NCBI GenBank assembly: GCA_022925895.1
Contig: JAKSYS010000044.1
Location: forward strand, 62,001 to 126,000
Length of the DNA stretch: 64,000 bases
Reading direction: 5' to 3'
Source of the DNA: Fragilaria crotonensis
Lineage: Eukaryota; Bacillariophyta; Fragilariophyceae; Fragilariales; Fragilariaceae
Shown: one piece after another, positions 42,848 to 54,074 of the stretch
Layout of the letters: every line of letters begins with the position of its first letter
How positions within the stretch are numbered: the first letter of the stretch is position 1
Program-made: the position numbers and the translations under genes
Notes under the pieces: generated by a model
Seen by the model: the letters and a program-made list of their open reading frames with translations, nothing else
What the model was told of the DNA's origin: nothing
Databases searched by the model: none

Positions 42848-44023
42848 ATGACGAATAATTCGACGGATGCCGCGTTGCTGCTTCTCGAGCACATGGACGA
42901 AGATGGAATTGTCGATCTGACGGGTTATCATCAGTTACAAGATGGAGGAACGAAAAAGAGAAAACGTACCAACGGTGACGCGACTAAGCTTACTGCGGTT
43001 CCTCAAATTGGAAGTATTCCAGCTGATTCCGATTTATTGCAAGCAGTATATTCCTCATTTTACATTCTTCACATCAAGACTCCCGAGGTAGAAGAGAATA
43101 CGATGACCTGGAAGAGTTTTCAATCCATTTTCGCGTCTTTGGATAAAGCCGATCAGGATTCCTGGTGCGTCGAGACCAAGGGTGACAAGGAGTATACCCC
43201 GGACGAATTCTTGCAACCCAAGGTTACTCAAGACCGAGGATATTGCAGTTTCCTAGTACAGAAGCAAAAACTAGAAGGCAAGATGCTTCCACTGGAACAC
43301 GTCGCAAAGGAATGGTCACAGGGGGATTGCACCTGGATATTTTTTGGTCGCAATGTCGGTGGAGGAAAAGGAGGAGACGGAACTAGCGTCGAGGGTCGCC
43401 CAGAGCACACAGATGCCGTATCTCATGATGGAACTTGGCATTATCAACTGTCGGGACGAAAAACATGGTACCTCCGACCGACACTCGAACTAATGGAGCT
43501 GGTCCGAAGTAGAAGTTGTCCTGAAAATCCGGCTTCAGTGGACCCGGCGTTGATACTGGAGGTTAACTGCCAAGAGGGTGATGTCTTGATAGTCAACACT
43601 CGTCTCTGGTGGCATCGCACGCAGATTCCACCGCAGCACGTCCCTTCCGTTTCGTATGCTCGTGATTTTTTCTTCACTCAGGAAAAGAGGGAGCAAACGC
43701 TCATGTCGAATGTGGACGGCATGTATGCCGTTAGGGATATTGAGGAGGGAACTATTGTTTTGCGCGAAGAAGACGTTCCGGATTGCGAACTCCATCGATC
43801 CAAGGACAATCCGAATTGTCAAGTGGTAATGCTAGAAGACGAAGATGTGTATGCGGTGGTTTCAATCAGGCCAATCAAGGCTGGAGAATTCTTTTGTGTT
43901 GCTGAGTCGGATGACGACGACGATGATGATGACGACGATGGCGACTATGATGGTGACGACGGCGACGCTTGGGACGGTAATGATTATGACGACAACGGTG
44001 ACTCAGAGGATGGAGAAGGGTAG
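42848..44023 (+). CDS. cupin/JmjC-like Fe(II)-2OG oxygenase fold with SET-like tail
   Basis: A 391-residue protein from ATG 42848. A cupin-like core at about 130-275 has EHTDAVSHDGTWHYQLSGRK (metal ligands H187 and D189 in an HxD motif) and NTRLWWHRTQI with distal H256, followed by SVSYARDFFF. This is the layout of cupin_8/JmjC-only oxygenases. Residues about 291-354 (MYAVRDIEEGTIVLREEDVPDCEL, then NPNCQVV, then VSIRPIKAGEFFCVAES; only partly quoted) resemble the C-terminal part of a SET domain (the NH-x-DPNC and AGEE-type motifs), but the N-terminal SET half is not visible. The protein ends in an Asp-rich tail coded by GAC/GAT repeats (43910-43945). Possible protein hydroxylase; the SET resemblance is weaker. 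Confidence 0.66.
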   Translation: MTNNSTDAALLLLEHMDEDGIVDLTGYHQLQDGGTKKRKRTNGDATKLTAVPQIGSIPADSDLLQAVYSSFYILHIKTPEVEENTMTWKSFQSIFASLDKADQDSWCVETKGDKEYTPDEFLQPKVTQDRGYCSFLVQKQKLEGKMLPLEHVAKEWSQGDCTWIFFGRNVGGGKGGDGTSVEGRPEHTDAVSHDGTWHYQLSGRKTWYLRPTLELMELVRSRSCPENPASVDPALILEVNCQEGDVLIVNTRLWWHRTQIPPQHVPSVSYARDFFFTQEKREQTLMSNVDGMYAVRDIEEGTIVLREEDVPDCELHRSKDNPNCQVVMLEDEDVYAVVSIRPIKAGEFFCVAESDDDDDDDDDDGDYDGDDGDAWDGNDYDDNGDSEDGEG

Positions 44024-45279
44024 CGGCGAACAATGAGGTGGCATTGTGTTGCGTAGTTGCGTAGTATGAATCGGTGGCTGCTTGCGAGAGGCTACAGTGG
44101 CGCAAACCAAATACCTCGCACACAGTCAATTCTATATATAGAGATTTTGTGCAAATTTCAGAAGTTTCGGTTCATGGCGAACGAAAACTCGTCGTACCAA
44201 TTACAGTATTAGCGATGCAACATTGACATTCGGCTCTGGAATCGGGATCACGAGCGAGTCACAGACTGCTCCGAGTCCACCTCGGCAGGGCAATTGTTGA
44301 AACTGACGCAGGGTGGGCATCAGTAACATGTCGCAACAACCATTCCAGATAGCACAAGGTTCGTTCGGGATCGGGCCCTCTACCTTGTAGGGTTAGCGTG
44401 CCATTTCCTCACATGAAACGTGATATGTTGCCGCAGCGGTCAGGGAGTGTCAGGTAAAAGTTGTCCGGCGGTGCCAAGGCACCTAGTCGCTGTGGTATTC
44501 TCATGGAATTCAAATTGCATGAACTTGATATTATTCGAGCACAGAATCGATGGCGGGAGAGTTATGATTCTCCGTAGACGTCCCGAATTGGAGCTCATGC
44601 CGCACTCTACAAACAAAGAACTTGGTACCAACTCTTGTTTCCTTCCACTTGCTCGTTCCCAGGTCAAACGTGCATGGCGGATCTCTCACGAAAGTTGAGA
44701 AACTGTGTTCACATTCGGGCAGCATTCAGCAGCGACAGACGAACGCTAGGGTGATTGGCGCCTTGTCGAATGGCTCGGGCGGCAGCTTTCGACTAGCAAC
44801 ACTATCCGACGAAGAACATCCTAGCAAGACTCTCTTTCCGGCTGTCGAACCCAATAAAAGAATCGCGGCGGGCTTCGAGCTACTAGGGCTAGACATGATA
44901 AGGCAAGCGTTGCCAAACTTTGTTGGTCGCGTCTAAGTTAGTAACGAACACTCTCCATAATACATCAAGCATGTCCTATCCTGTTTTCGCCATTCCCACT
45001 CGTACACATTCAGCAAGCGCAGCAAATCTGATAGCTAGGTTAATTTCGAACGCAATGTCTACGTTGACCAGATAATGTGGTCCACCATTGGTGAAACAAG
45101 GGCTTCGTCGCACGGTACGCTCAAGCTTCTGCCTGATATATACAGAGCTCTTCTCGTCAGGAACTACAAAAGCATCGATCGACGGTGCCCCATTCACCGT
45201 CAGTCCCGCAAGAATCGCTTGACAAAAGCGGCAACCCTCGTTCGTCTCGTGCACGACGGCAACGACTAGTCAGACATAG
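44024..45279. other. intergenic, no gene seen
   Basis: Only short unconserved open frames on both strands (44420-44698, 44622-44936, 44976-45254). Nothing recognised. Confidence 0.5.
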
Positions 45280-48200
45280 TCAGTTTGGTTGATCAGATTC
45301 CTCCTCCTTTATCAAGCGAAATCCAGGCGGAGCACGATGGGATGCACTGAGAACTGCCACGTTTCCGCTGCATGGAACGCAGGTGCTCCCAGTCTGCTTT
45401 TCTATCATTCCTCTCCCGTTGCCAGCGAAGTGACATTTCGTCACTTCTCCTTTGCTGCTTTCACGTATGAGCACGCCAAAGTCACCATTGTTCTCGACGT
45501 GACAGTTGGTCATCGTGAATTGAGAGCCACCAGCGCACACGATGCCTGAGCCATGGTTTGATCTTAGGTCACAACTGTCCAGGTAGATGGATGTCTGACA
45601 TTCAGCAACCAAACCACTATTCTTCCTACTGCCTTGAACAACCACGCCGGTCCAACGGCATTTGGCACCGCTCGCAGACGCAACAGTTCCGTCACTGCCA
45701 TGATTGTTCAGAACACACTGCAAAAGGTCAAGTCTACCACCAACAACCACAAGCATCTCGTCGGAAGAGGCGGATGCAATCTTGGGTCGACGAAGTGTCA
45801 CTCCTTCGATAAAACCGCAAGTGCCACTCCATCGAAATGACCCGCTAAGTTCGATGACTACGTGCGATGGGTCATTCTCGTCACCTACGAATCGCAATGG
45901 GAAGGAAATCTCAAGGCCAGGCTCCTTAATCCAGTAGTGACCGTCGCCGAGCTCGAGAGTGTCACCAGGTTGCGCAGCTTCAACGGCATCGTTTATGCTG
46001 CCAAAATGATTCGGAAGCATTCGACTTCCATGGGTGGATCCAAGCTCAACTGGTAGAACGTGAAGGACGAACGATACGTCTGTGGCGGCATCCTTCCACT
46101 GTCGACAAACAAGTGCTGCAGTTGTCCGTTCGGGAGATGGGATTAGAAATGACATGGTGAGGACCAAAGGCTTCAGGGGCATGGCATTCCATTTCTTATC
46201 AGCGGCCAGCATGTCGGCCTCTAACTCAAGCAAAATCTTGGGTTTCTCCCATATTGCTTCACCGGTATCTTCATCGTACCAGAACGGGCACTGGGAGAGT
46301 CCATCAATTCTCTCCACCCAGTTCTCGCCGGTCAGCTTCCGTCGTTTCTTGCTTGCGCGAACCCGGGCTTTCTCTCGTTGGTAGACATGGCGCTGGCGTG
46401 GGAGCTCTTCCGGACGAGGATGTGTTCCAAGAAGGTCGCCTTCGTCAAGAGCGACCTCCTCGTTGTACGCATTTTCTCGCTCAAGGGCTTCAATGTCGAC
46501 TTCCTCTTCGTCATCCTCGGCAGCCTCGATCCGGCGTCGTTCCTCCATAATTGCAAAGATAGACCAGAAGGGATCGACGGTTTCTCTAAATCGAAGGGCA
46601 TACTTCTCGGTAGACGAAAGAGACGCCTCGATGGCATCAGCGTCCACGCCCACCTTGTTTTGCCATTCGTTGAATTCTTCGACCATTTCTGCCTCTCTCT
46701 TGCTTTCGTCCTTTTCATCGTCATCAGAGGTTGTCTTTTCCACCGCTTCGTCCGTCTCGGACATGTTGGTTTTGTTGACTTTCGCTTCCGTCGGCGCCTT
46801 GTTTTCGTCCTCTTCCTCTTCCTTGGTGTTGTACTCAACTGTTTCGTCAAATTCTTTCAACTCGTCTGCGGCTTCTCTCTTTGCGTTTTGCATTGCAATC
46901 GCGTCGTCCGCGTCTTCCAAAGACGCCATGGCTTTTTCCAATTGCTCGCTGGTCATGCCAGATTGTTGTTGATCAGAATCTTGGCCAACCGTGCCGTGGT
47001 CTTCCACTCCCAGGATGTCAAGGAGGCCCCCCTTACTATACATATCCTTCAGAGTATCCTTGCCTTCTTCCTCTTCCCCAGCCCCGTTGCTGGTGTCGAA
47101 CTTGCCTTCATCCATGACAATCAAATCCAAGTTGCGCTTCTGCTTTGCCTTAATAAAGATGTTTTCTTCAATCGAGTGTTCAGTAATCAGTCGATAGATG
47201 TGGACATCACGGGTCTGCCCTATTCTGTGTGCGCGGTCTTGTGCCTGGGCCTAAGATGATGGTACGAGACAAGAGTTGTTAACGCACCAAGTGCACGTAT
47301 CAAGATAATCATCAAGATGCACTTGCTCACTTACGTCCATTGCTGGGTTCCAGTCGCTATCGTAGAAGATGACTGTGTCGGCCCCCGTCAGGTTGATACC
47401 CAATCCACCGCTTCTGGTACTCAAGATGAAACAGAATACTTTCTCATCGTTGTTGAATTTGTCCATTAGTCGTTGTCGTCGGTCGACTCCTGTGCTTCCA
47501 TCGAGCCTGAGGTACGTGTGACCATTTAGGTTCAAGAAAGTTTCTAAAACATCCAGCATCTTGGACATTTGAGTGAAAATCAAGGCACGGTGACCTCCAC
47601 GTTTCAAACCGTACAGAAGTGCCGAAAGCGACTGGAGCTTTCCCGCATCGAACTGGACTAAACGCTTATCCGGGAAGAAGGATGATAGCCTTGCCTGCGC
47701 TTTCTGGAAGGGGCGTAAAAACTCTTCCACTGGTTCGCGCAGCATTTCACTGAGACTAGGCACCATCTTTTCGCCACAACGTTCAGCAACCATACTTGGC
47801 TTCGATGCACCAGCCTTGGGTACGCAAAAGACGAATTTCTTGATCAAGTCGTCTGCGTCGTCCATTCGATCTCGCAAGGACTTCCTCATTTCAAGCAGCT
47901 GGTGTGGCGTCGAGACGATTTCTTTGTTGCGAAGAAAGTCGCCGTCATCTCGATCCAAAGGAAATGTGTCCAGCGAAATGCACCGTTGGAGACGATGAGG
48001 ATAGCAAAAGGGGTGACTCTCACATCTCTGCTTATTGATGCGCGATTGCCTTGCTTTCACATCCACTTTCTTTTGTCGCTCTGACTGCCAAATTTGCTTC
48101 AGGTGCATCGCAAGTCCCTTGCCGGTTCCTTCTGCAGGGAGCGGCTCGTCGATGCTATCATCGTTGACACTTTCGGTAAATAGATACAAGGGTGTCGTCA

Positions 48201-51200
48201 ATCGCAACAGCTGACTTGCGATCACGGTATCATGGTCGAGAGACATGCTTGGACAGGAAAGTCCGTTGCTTCCACACCACAGTGGCGTGCCTAAGTAATC
48301 GCTGACCGTCATCCCGTAATCATCCTCTTGGTTAGCCAGAACAATTTTCGGAACTAAATAATCAATCCCAGACATCGCGAACGGAGTCACGACTGCTCGT
48401 GGCTCGAATAAATCAGGATGGTTGCAAACTTTTCGTAATTGCATAAGGACATTCATCATTCCCATAAAGTTCCCGCCCTTTTTCAGTGCCTGCCGAGTGG
48501 AAGAGCGAGCCATAAACTCTTCGTAAAGGAACTGCTGTCGACGAGACATAGGGCACTTGACAATGTGCTCGTATTTTCCAGGCAACTGTGTCTCCACATC
48601 TTTCTTGAGCCGGCGAAGGACGAAAGGGCGAATAATTTCATGAAGGCGACTGATGAGTTCGTCGCTTCGTTGAGAGTTCCCTTCAATGATGTTGTTCATC
48701 GGGTTTGAAAACCAATAAGTGAACTCCTTTCGTGATCGAAAGACATGAGGCATGAGAAAGTGAAGAAGGGACCAAAGTTCGGAGAGATTGTTTTGCAGGG
48801 GAGTTCCAGTAAGCAACAGTCGTCGTTGCGAGTTGAAACTGATCAGAGTCTGCCACCGTTGACTTTGAAAGTTTTTGATATTGTGCGCCTCGTCAAGAAT
48901 CATGTAGTACCATTTCTTTCTTTTGAATGCGAACGAATCCTGGACAGCTAACTGGTACGACGTGATGACAACATGATACCAATTAGCTTTTGTCCAGCCT
49001 GTTCGCAATTCTTTGCGCCGCTTGGCAGATCCGTAGTAACACAGAACTTTCAGTGCCGGACTAAATCTTTTCAACTCCGTTTCCCAGTTAATGATTACTG
49101 AAGTCGGGACGATGACCAGGTGAGGACCCCAAATACCTTTATACGACGCGAGATATGACAGAAGAGAAATCGTCTGAAGAGTTTTCCTGCACGCCTCATG
49201 AGTTTGAAAGCATTTCGTCAAGGCGATTCAGGCACACCTTCTTACCCTAGTCCCATTTCATCGGCGCTGATCCCGCATTCGACAATACGCCAGATTTGTC
49301 AGTGCATGCGGGAGAGCATCAATCACAAAGAGGGATACTTACAGAATACCGTTGAGTCGTCTTGTCTGGGTTGACACCAACCAATTCAGACCCGTTTGCT
49401 GGTATTTCCTCAGCTTCACCCAATTTGAAAGCAGGAAAGGTCTCGTTGCCATGGTAGACCTCGCTCGTTCCTCGGACTCACCGAGAGCTTTCAGAGCATC
49501 AATACCGTCATTGTCGTCCGCTTCTTCGTCGAGGCGTTGCCTCTTCGAGCCGTTGGTGACTGGTTGAGCTCCATTAGCTTTCACAACAGGAACACACGAT
49601 GCCGTTTCAATGCCATTATACATTGCCCTCAGCTCTTCAATCGGGGTCTCACTTTCACGTTTGAGCAACGCAATCTCGTCTTCCACACTCATGTCACGAC
49701 CAAGCCGTTCCTCTGCTTCCATGGTTGTTTCGTCGTCGACTGTTTCTTCTTCAGGTTTAAATTCCTCATCACCGTCGTCACCATCATACTCAATGTTCAT
49801 CCCATCGGTTGCGTCAGAATCGGTAGTTGGATCAATATCGTTATCATCGCGCTGACTGTCACCACCCACGAACCCATACAGCTTGCGAAGGTCTTCTAAA
49901 CTCATTTCATTCTCTTTGTTCAACAACGCTATCTCGTCCTCGTATGACATATCCCGTCCTAGTTGTTCTTCCGCTTCTAGGGTAGTTTCGTCGTCTACCT
50001 CCTGGGTGGGTTGAAATTCGTCCTCATCGCCAGCATCATCCTCGTCGAACATTACTGCAACGATACCCCTGTGGGCTGGAATTCTGGCAGATTCGGTAGA
50101 TGCCTGCATCGTGTCTGTTTCGCTATCCTCCTCAGTTTCCCCTGTGCTGACCTCGCATTCGTCACCACCTTGGATACGTTCTGTATCGTCCACTGATTCT
50201 CCACCTGTCTCTATGAGGCCATATCTTTTGCGGAGCTCTTCAATTGACATCTCTCCTTCTTGTTGTAGAAGGTTTATTTCCTCGTCAGCACTCATTTCAC
50301 GACCCAATCGTTCCTCTGCAGCAATTGTGGTTTCGTCGTCTACTTCATTGTCGTCATCCTGAAACTCGTCCGATCCATCCGATGCCTGCGCATCGTTGCT
50401 GCACTCAAAGTCTTCGACGTCGCTGGCGTCGCCATCATCGTCGGCTTCAAAACCCTGGTCGGCTGGGGAAGGTTCCCGCAGTTGTGGTGGGATTCGAGGC
50501 TGAGACGTGCGCATGCTGCCCCTAGAGGGGTGGTCGTCCATTCCCTCGGCAAAGGTGACACGCTTCACATGCGTTTCGTCGTGAACCTTCTCGTCGACGC
50601 CATGTACCATGCCGACGTCTTCGCAGTCCAATGTTTCATGCCGCAGTCGCTCGAGCACCTCCTCAATATCCATACTACTTTCCTCTTGCAGCTTCTGCAG
50701 CTCGTCTAGGTCGGCAATATAGGCGTCCCCATTTTCATTTGAGTCACTTCCCCTAGATTTCAATCGCTCTCGAGTCTCTTCAGCTTCCGCTTCCTTCATT
50801 GTCGTCTCATCATCCTCCTCGCTGTCGACGACAAAGGACCCATCGGACCCCGAATCCTCAGTCGTCGACTCCCCGTAAAATTCGGGTTCCGTCATTTCGA
50901 TGTTCGCATAATCTCTTGGCCCCTTCCGCCGCAAACGGTCAGCCGCCCCGAGTGCTTCCTCAATAGTCAGCGAAGCAATGTCGCTGTCAGTCTCAGTTTG
51001 CCTCACAAGCTTCTCACCATACCGTTCCGTTAGTCGCACTAACTCGACTAGCTGTTTGTTCATAGCCTTGCGGCGTTCTTTATCTGCTGAGAGTTTTTGC
51101 TTGTAGGCAATCACTCGTTCAATTTTGGTCCACCAGCCCCGAACTTCTCTACCGATTTTCGCCGACAACCTTCGGCGTTTCAATTCCGCTTCGGCCAAGA

Positions 51201-51555
51201 GTCTAACTCGTCGAGTTTCCTTTGTCTTATGAAATTGGTTGACAGCGTTTGCCTGCTTCTTTGCCAATCCATGTTGTCGTTTGCGTTCCGCCATGAAATC
51301 AGCACCGAGCCACATCATCTCCTTCATGAGGAAATCCCAATGGGTGTCCGTCTTGGAATCGTAAAAAACAATACCATCCTTGCCATTATCATACGCATTT
51401 CTCGGTCGTTTATTATTGTTCGTCCCCGGTTTCTTTTTCAACACATCATCGCAACACCCGAGTTCCAGCAACCTTGCATTGATTTCATCGCGACGCTCTT
51501 CAAGCTCTGAATATGTGAGTGAGGCGACTGCAGCTGTTGCCATGGGATTGGCCAT
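45280..51555 (-). CDS. SWR1: SWR1/SRCAP-type SNF2 ATPase with C-terminal WW, F-box-like and beta-helix domains (four exons)
   Basis: Exons: 51555-49343, 49266-49246 (21 nt), 49186-47335 and 47250-45280. Spliced length is 6057 nt (2018 residues), an exact multiple of three, with GT-AG introns of 76, 59 and 84 nt. There is an HSA domain (about 72-140, WDFLMKEMMWLGADFMAE), then four acidic units DDETT...EERLG...EELRxxYG (248-307, 406-446, 521-561, 607-647). SNF2 starts at LRKYQQTGLNWL (716). Motif I is ADEMGLGKT (739-747), DEAH is 843-846, and the split helicase includes IGQTRDVHIYRL. The sequence is closest to the SWR1/SRCAP/PIE1 branch, which installs H2A.Z. After the ATPase come an acidic linker, a WW-like motif (about 1672-1699), an F-box-like segment (about 1720-1752) and beta-helix repeats (about 1778-2002). 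That tail is not part of canonical SWR1 and lies in exon 4 in one unbroken frame with the helicase end. Confidence 0.93.
49246..49266 (-). other. 21-nt microexon of the SWR1-type gene
   Basis: Flanked on the minus strand by ...GGATCAG| and |GTAAGA. It supplies seven codons reading (L)ADEMGLG, the residues just before the Walker A Lys-Thr. Without it the reading frame is kept but motif I is lost. Confidence 0.88.
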
Positions 51556-52381
51556 TTTGTTTCAATAGGATTTTCAAAGAAAAACGTGGTGCGCGTAAAT
51601 CAGATTGATATAATTGTCGTCGTTGGCAATCAATCAAGGCCAATGAGGCAAAACAGGCCGACGTCAGGGATGGAATCGGGAGTCGAGGTGTTGGAAGTTA
51701 GAAGGCAAGATGTGTCTTTGCGATAATCGCTTTGGAAATCCAAAAGACCTTGCTGGACGATGCGGTTGACGAGGAGACGATCCTATCCAAGCCTGGAGTG
51801 CAGCGGGGAGTGCAAGTGATTTACAATGGAGTAACAAGGCTCGGTCTCGATCGTTCTCGATTTGTGGTTTCGGATTTTTTCGGATGTGTTATTGAGGACG
51901 CGTATGCTGTAGTTGTTTGTCCTTCGACCAGCACACCATAATTGACTTTCATTACAGTAACACGGTTCACCTACTGAATATACTGCTACTGTACTGGAGT
52001 TTTCCAGTATGCACATTGGGCTGGAATTCCTGCAGATTGTCGTCTCTGTGCCTGACGCGTCGTGTCTGTTTGCTCGGAATCGTCAGTAGTCGCAGAGTAG
52101 TAAATGAATGAAGATTGGCATAGGAACAATTAACAACTTCTTCCAATGGGTTGCACTAAGATCTTTGTCACGAATGCCATGATGGCATAGTAGCGAACGA
52201 GTTTTGTAATTCGGGTATTCTACGTTAGAAGGCGTTTTCCTAATCTGATGTGTTATGGTCTTCATGGTATTGTGGCTGATTGGTAAAAGTGACGGCCTTC
52301 GGTACCCATTCATTAATGATGCAATTAACATGTCGCTCAGTCTGAGGATCGTGCAAGAAAATCTTGGTGGCGAATCAGCGA
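51556..52381. other. intergenic, no gene seen
   Basis: 5' region of the SWR1-type gene and 3' flank of the kinase gene. Open frames at 51732-51941 and 52083-52331 lack support. Confidence 0.5.
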
Positions 52382-52610
52382 TCAGAGGGTGAAGAGCCCG
52401 GATATTCCGATGATAGCTACCATGTCGCCCATGGAAGCCATGAAGCGTTGCGACTCCTGTTCTATTTCAGGCCATACGTTAGAATAAGTGCCTTCGCCGA
52501 GTAACGCACTCGAGGCTTCAACGTCATACATGCGAAGATATGAAAATCCCATCCCATCAGCAAGCACTTGAAAGCGAAACAAGTTGACGATGATTGGGGA
52601 AATAGACAAA

Positions 52611-53669
52611 TCATCCCACTGGGCCTCTGGGACTCAAACATGTTTCGTTTGGTTCCCCACGATGGCATCCTTCCGACGTGTTGCCGCCAAGTGAACAAGA
52701 TTGAATCCAAGCCTTCCGAAATGCCTGCCATGTTAAGCCAGCTGGCGCTTGAATCATAATTTCGGCATCCTCCGCATTGTGCAGTTGCGCGTAAAAGTCC
52801 GCCATGGGGCTCAATCGTTGAACCGACTTTGGGACCTGCAGCAACGACTCTTCCAACGTGGCACGGGGTATAACTCGACCGGTCTGGTGCGCACGGCTGG
52901 CGGCGCGGGCGTAGACAACGTCGGGAGGCGCAGTAATGTGCAAAATGGCAATGCGGAGGGGCGCGTAGTCTCGTTTCAGACGTGTAAAGTATGACTCATA
53001 CCAAAAGGAATCGCGCAGGGAGCCATCCACCAGTACGTTGTGCCCCTTCTCCAGGGCAGCCAGGGTAAGAATTTCGGATATCATTCCTGCTTCCTTGCGG
53101 GTCCATTCTCCAGCGCGCTCCCGTTCCATGTGAGCATACGTTTGGAATTCAGGCAGATGATGTCGAATATCATCTGGATCTACCGTCACAAAAGCGTGCA
53201 AGGGGAAGAGACCTCTCTGACTGAGGTGTCGAATTGTCCATGACTTGCCAGCTCCCATGCACCCAGCAGTAAATGCAATCCAAGGATGTGAGGGAGTGGA
53301 ACACATTTCTCCAAACTTTGGATCTACAATGTTGGCAATATTGAGGAGGTGATCGATGATAGTGTCCTGAAGTAGCTGGCGTTCTTTTGTGTAGTTCGAA
53401 TGATACGAATAGTCGAGCGTCTTCCGGATCGCAGCGTAATTGCCATAAAGCTGACAATCCGCGTCGCTTCTGTAATTTTCTTCCGTCGAAAGACTCCAAT
53501 CATACTTGAATCTCGAAACCTCGTCCACCTCCGGTGCAATCAGTTCAATGGACCACCACGTCGTCAGTTCCAAGAACTGAACATGACGAGCTGCAACGAA
53601 AGCTACGGTACAGCAGCACAGTAACAACACGAACCTGACAAGGACGGCGGATTGAGTGTCCGAGCGCAT
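52611..53669 (-). CDS. zeta-toxin-fold kinase domain protein with signal anchor; C-terminus frameshifted
   Basis: 352 residues from ATG 53667-53669; the longer frame starts with TTG. An N-terminal hydrophobic segment (about 9-26) is a signal anchor. The kinase core has P-loop AGCMGAGKS (about 135-143), TVDPDDIRHHLPEF (about 162-175), an RKEAG helix and GHNVLVDGSLRDSFWY, all hallmarks of the zeta-toxin P-loop kinase fold that is widespread in eukaryotes; a eukaryotic role as a small-molecule or nucleotide-sugar kinase is likelier than toxicity. The frame ends soon after a C-run (plus GGG 52629-52631), while another frame stays open to 52382 with conserved-looking sequence ending in a hydrophobic tail. 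The true C-terminus therefore probably extends to 52382. Confidence 0.78.
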   Translation of the reverse strand: MRSDTQSAVLVRFVLLLCCCTVAFVAARHVQFLELTTWWSIELIAPEVDEVSRFKYDWSLSTEENYRSDADCQLYGNYAAIRKTLDYSYHSNYTKERQLLQDTIIDHLLNIANIVDPKFGEMCSTPSHPWIAFTAGCMGAGKSWTIRHLSQRGLFPLHAFVTVDPDDIRHHLPEFQTYAHMERERAGEWTRKEAGMISEILTLAALEKGHNVLVDGSLRDSFWYESYFTRLKRDYAPLRIAILHITAPPDVVYARAASRAHQTGRVIPRATLEESLLQVPKSVQRLSPMADFYAQLHNAEDAEIMIQAPAGLTWQAFRKAWIQSCSLGGNTSEGCHRGEPNETCLSPRGPVG

Positions 53670-54074
53670 TTGTGCGTGCACGTGGGCTTTAGGGAAACGC
53701 GAGGAGAAAGGCCCACCACCGTTCCAAGAATGTCGTCGATCAATGATGAATCTCGAAAAGAACAAGCAATCCGACTATGTCCTGTACTGGGAATGTGTCA
53801 CTTCCGGGAAGAATGAAAACCATAAAGTCGTTCACGGAACTGATATGAATTCGAAAGTCCGTCGATGGCAAAGGTGAAACAAGGAAATGATATTCCAGTA
53901 CAACAGTGCAGAGTCCGGAGTCCTGAGAAGCAGTCAGGGAAATGTACTGAGACTTGCTTCTAAAACCTAGGTTCACTTCATTTTGGAAAAGTTGAAACCC
54001 GACGCTCAACGCGCTCAACACACCATACACAGAGAAGCAGATAAGTGATGCCGTGATGCCTGATGCCTGATGCC
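53670..54074. other. intergenic, TGATGCC short repeats at right end
   Basis: No gene. TGATGCC occurs several times in 54046-54074, next to the MITE insertion site. Confidence 0.5.

Noticed and set aside
46378-47259. 293-codon plus-strand open frame
   Set aside because: Antisense shadow of SWR1-type exon 4; the minus strand has clear helicase and domain content.
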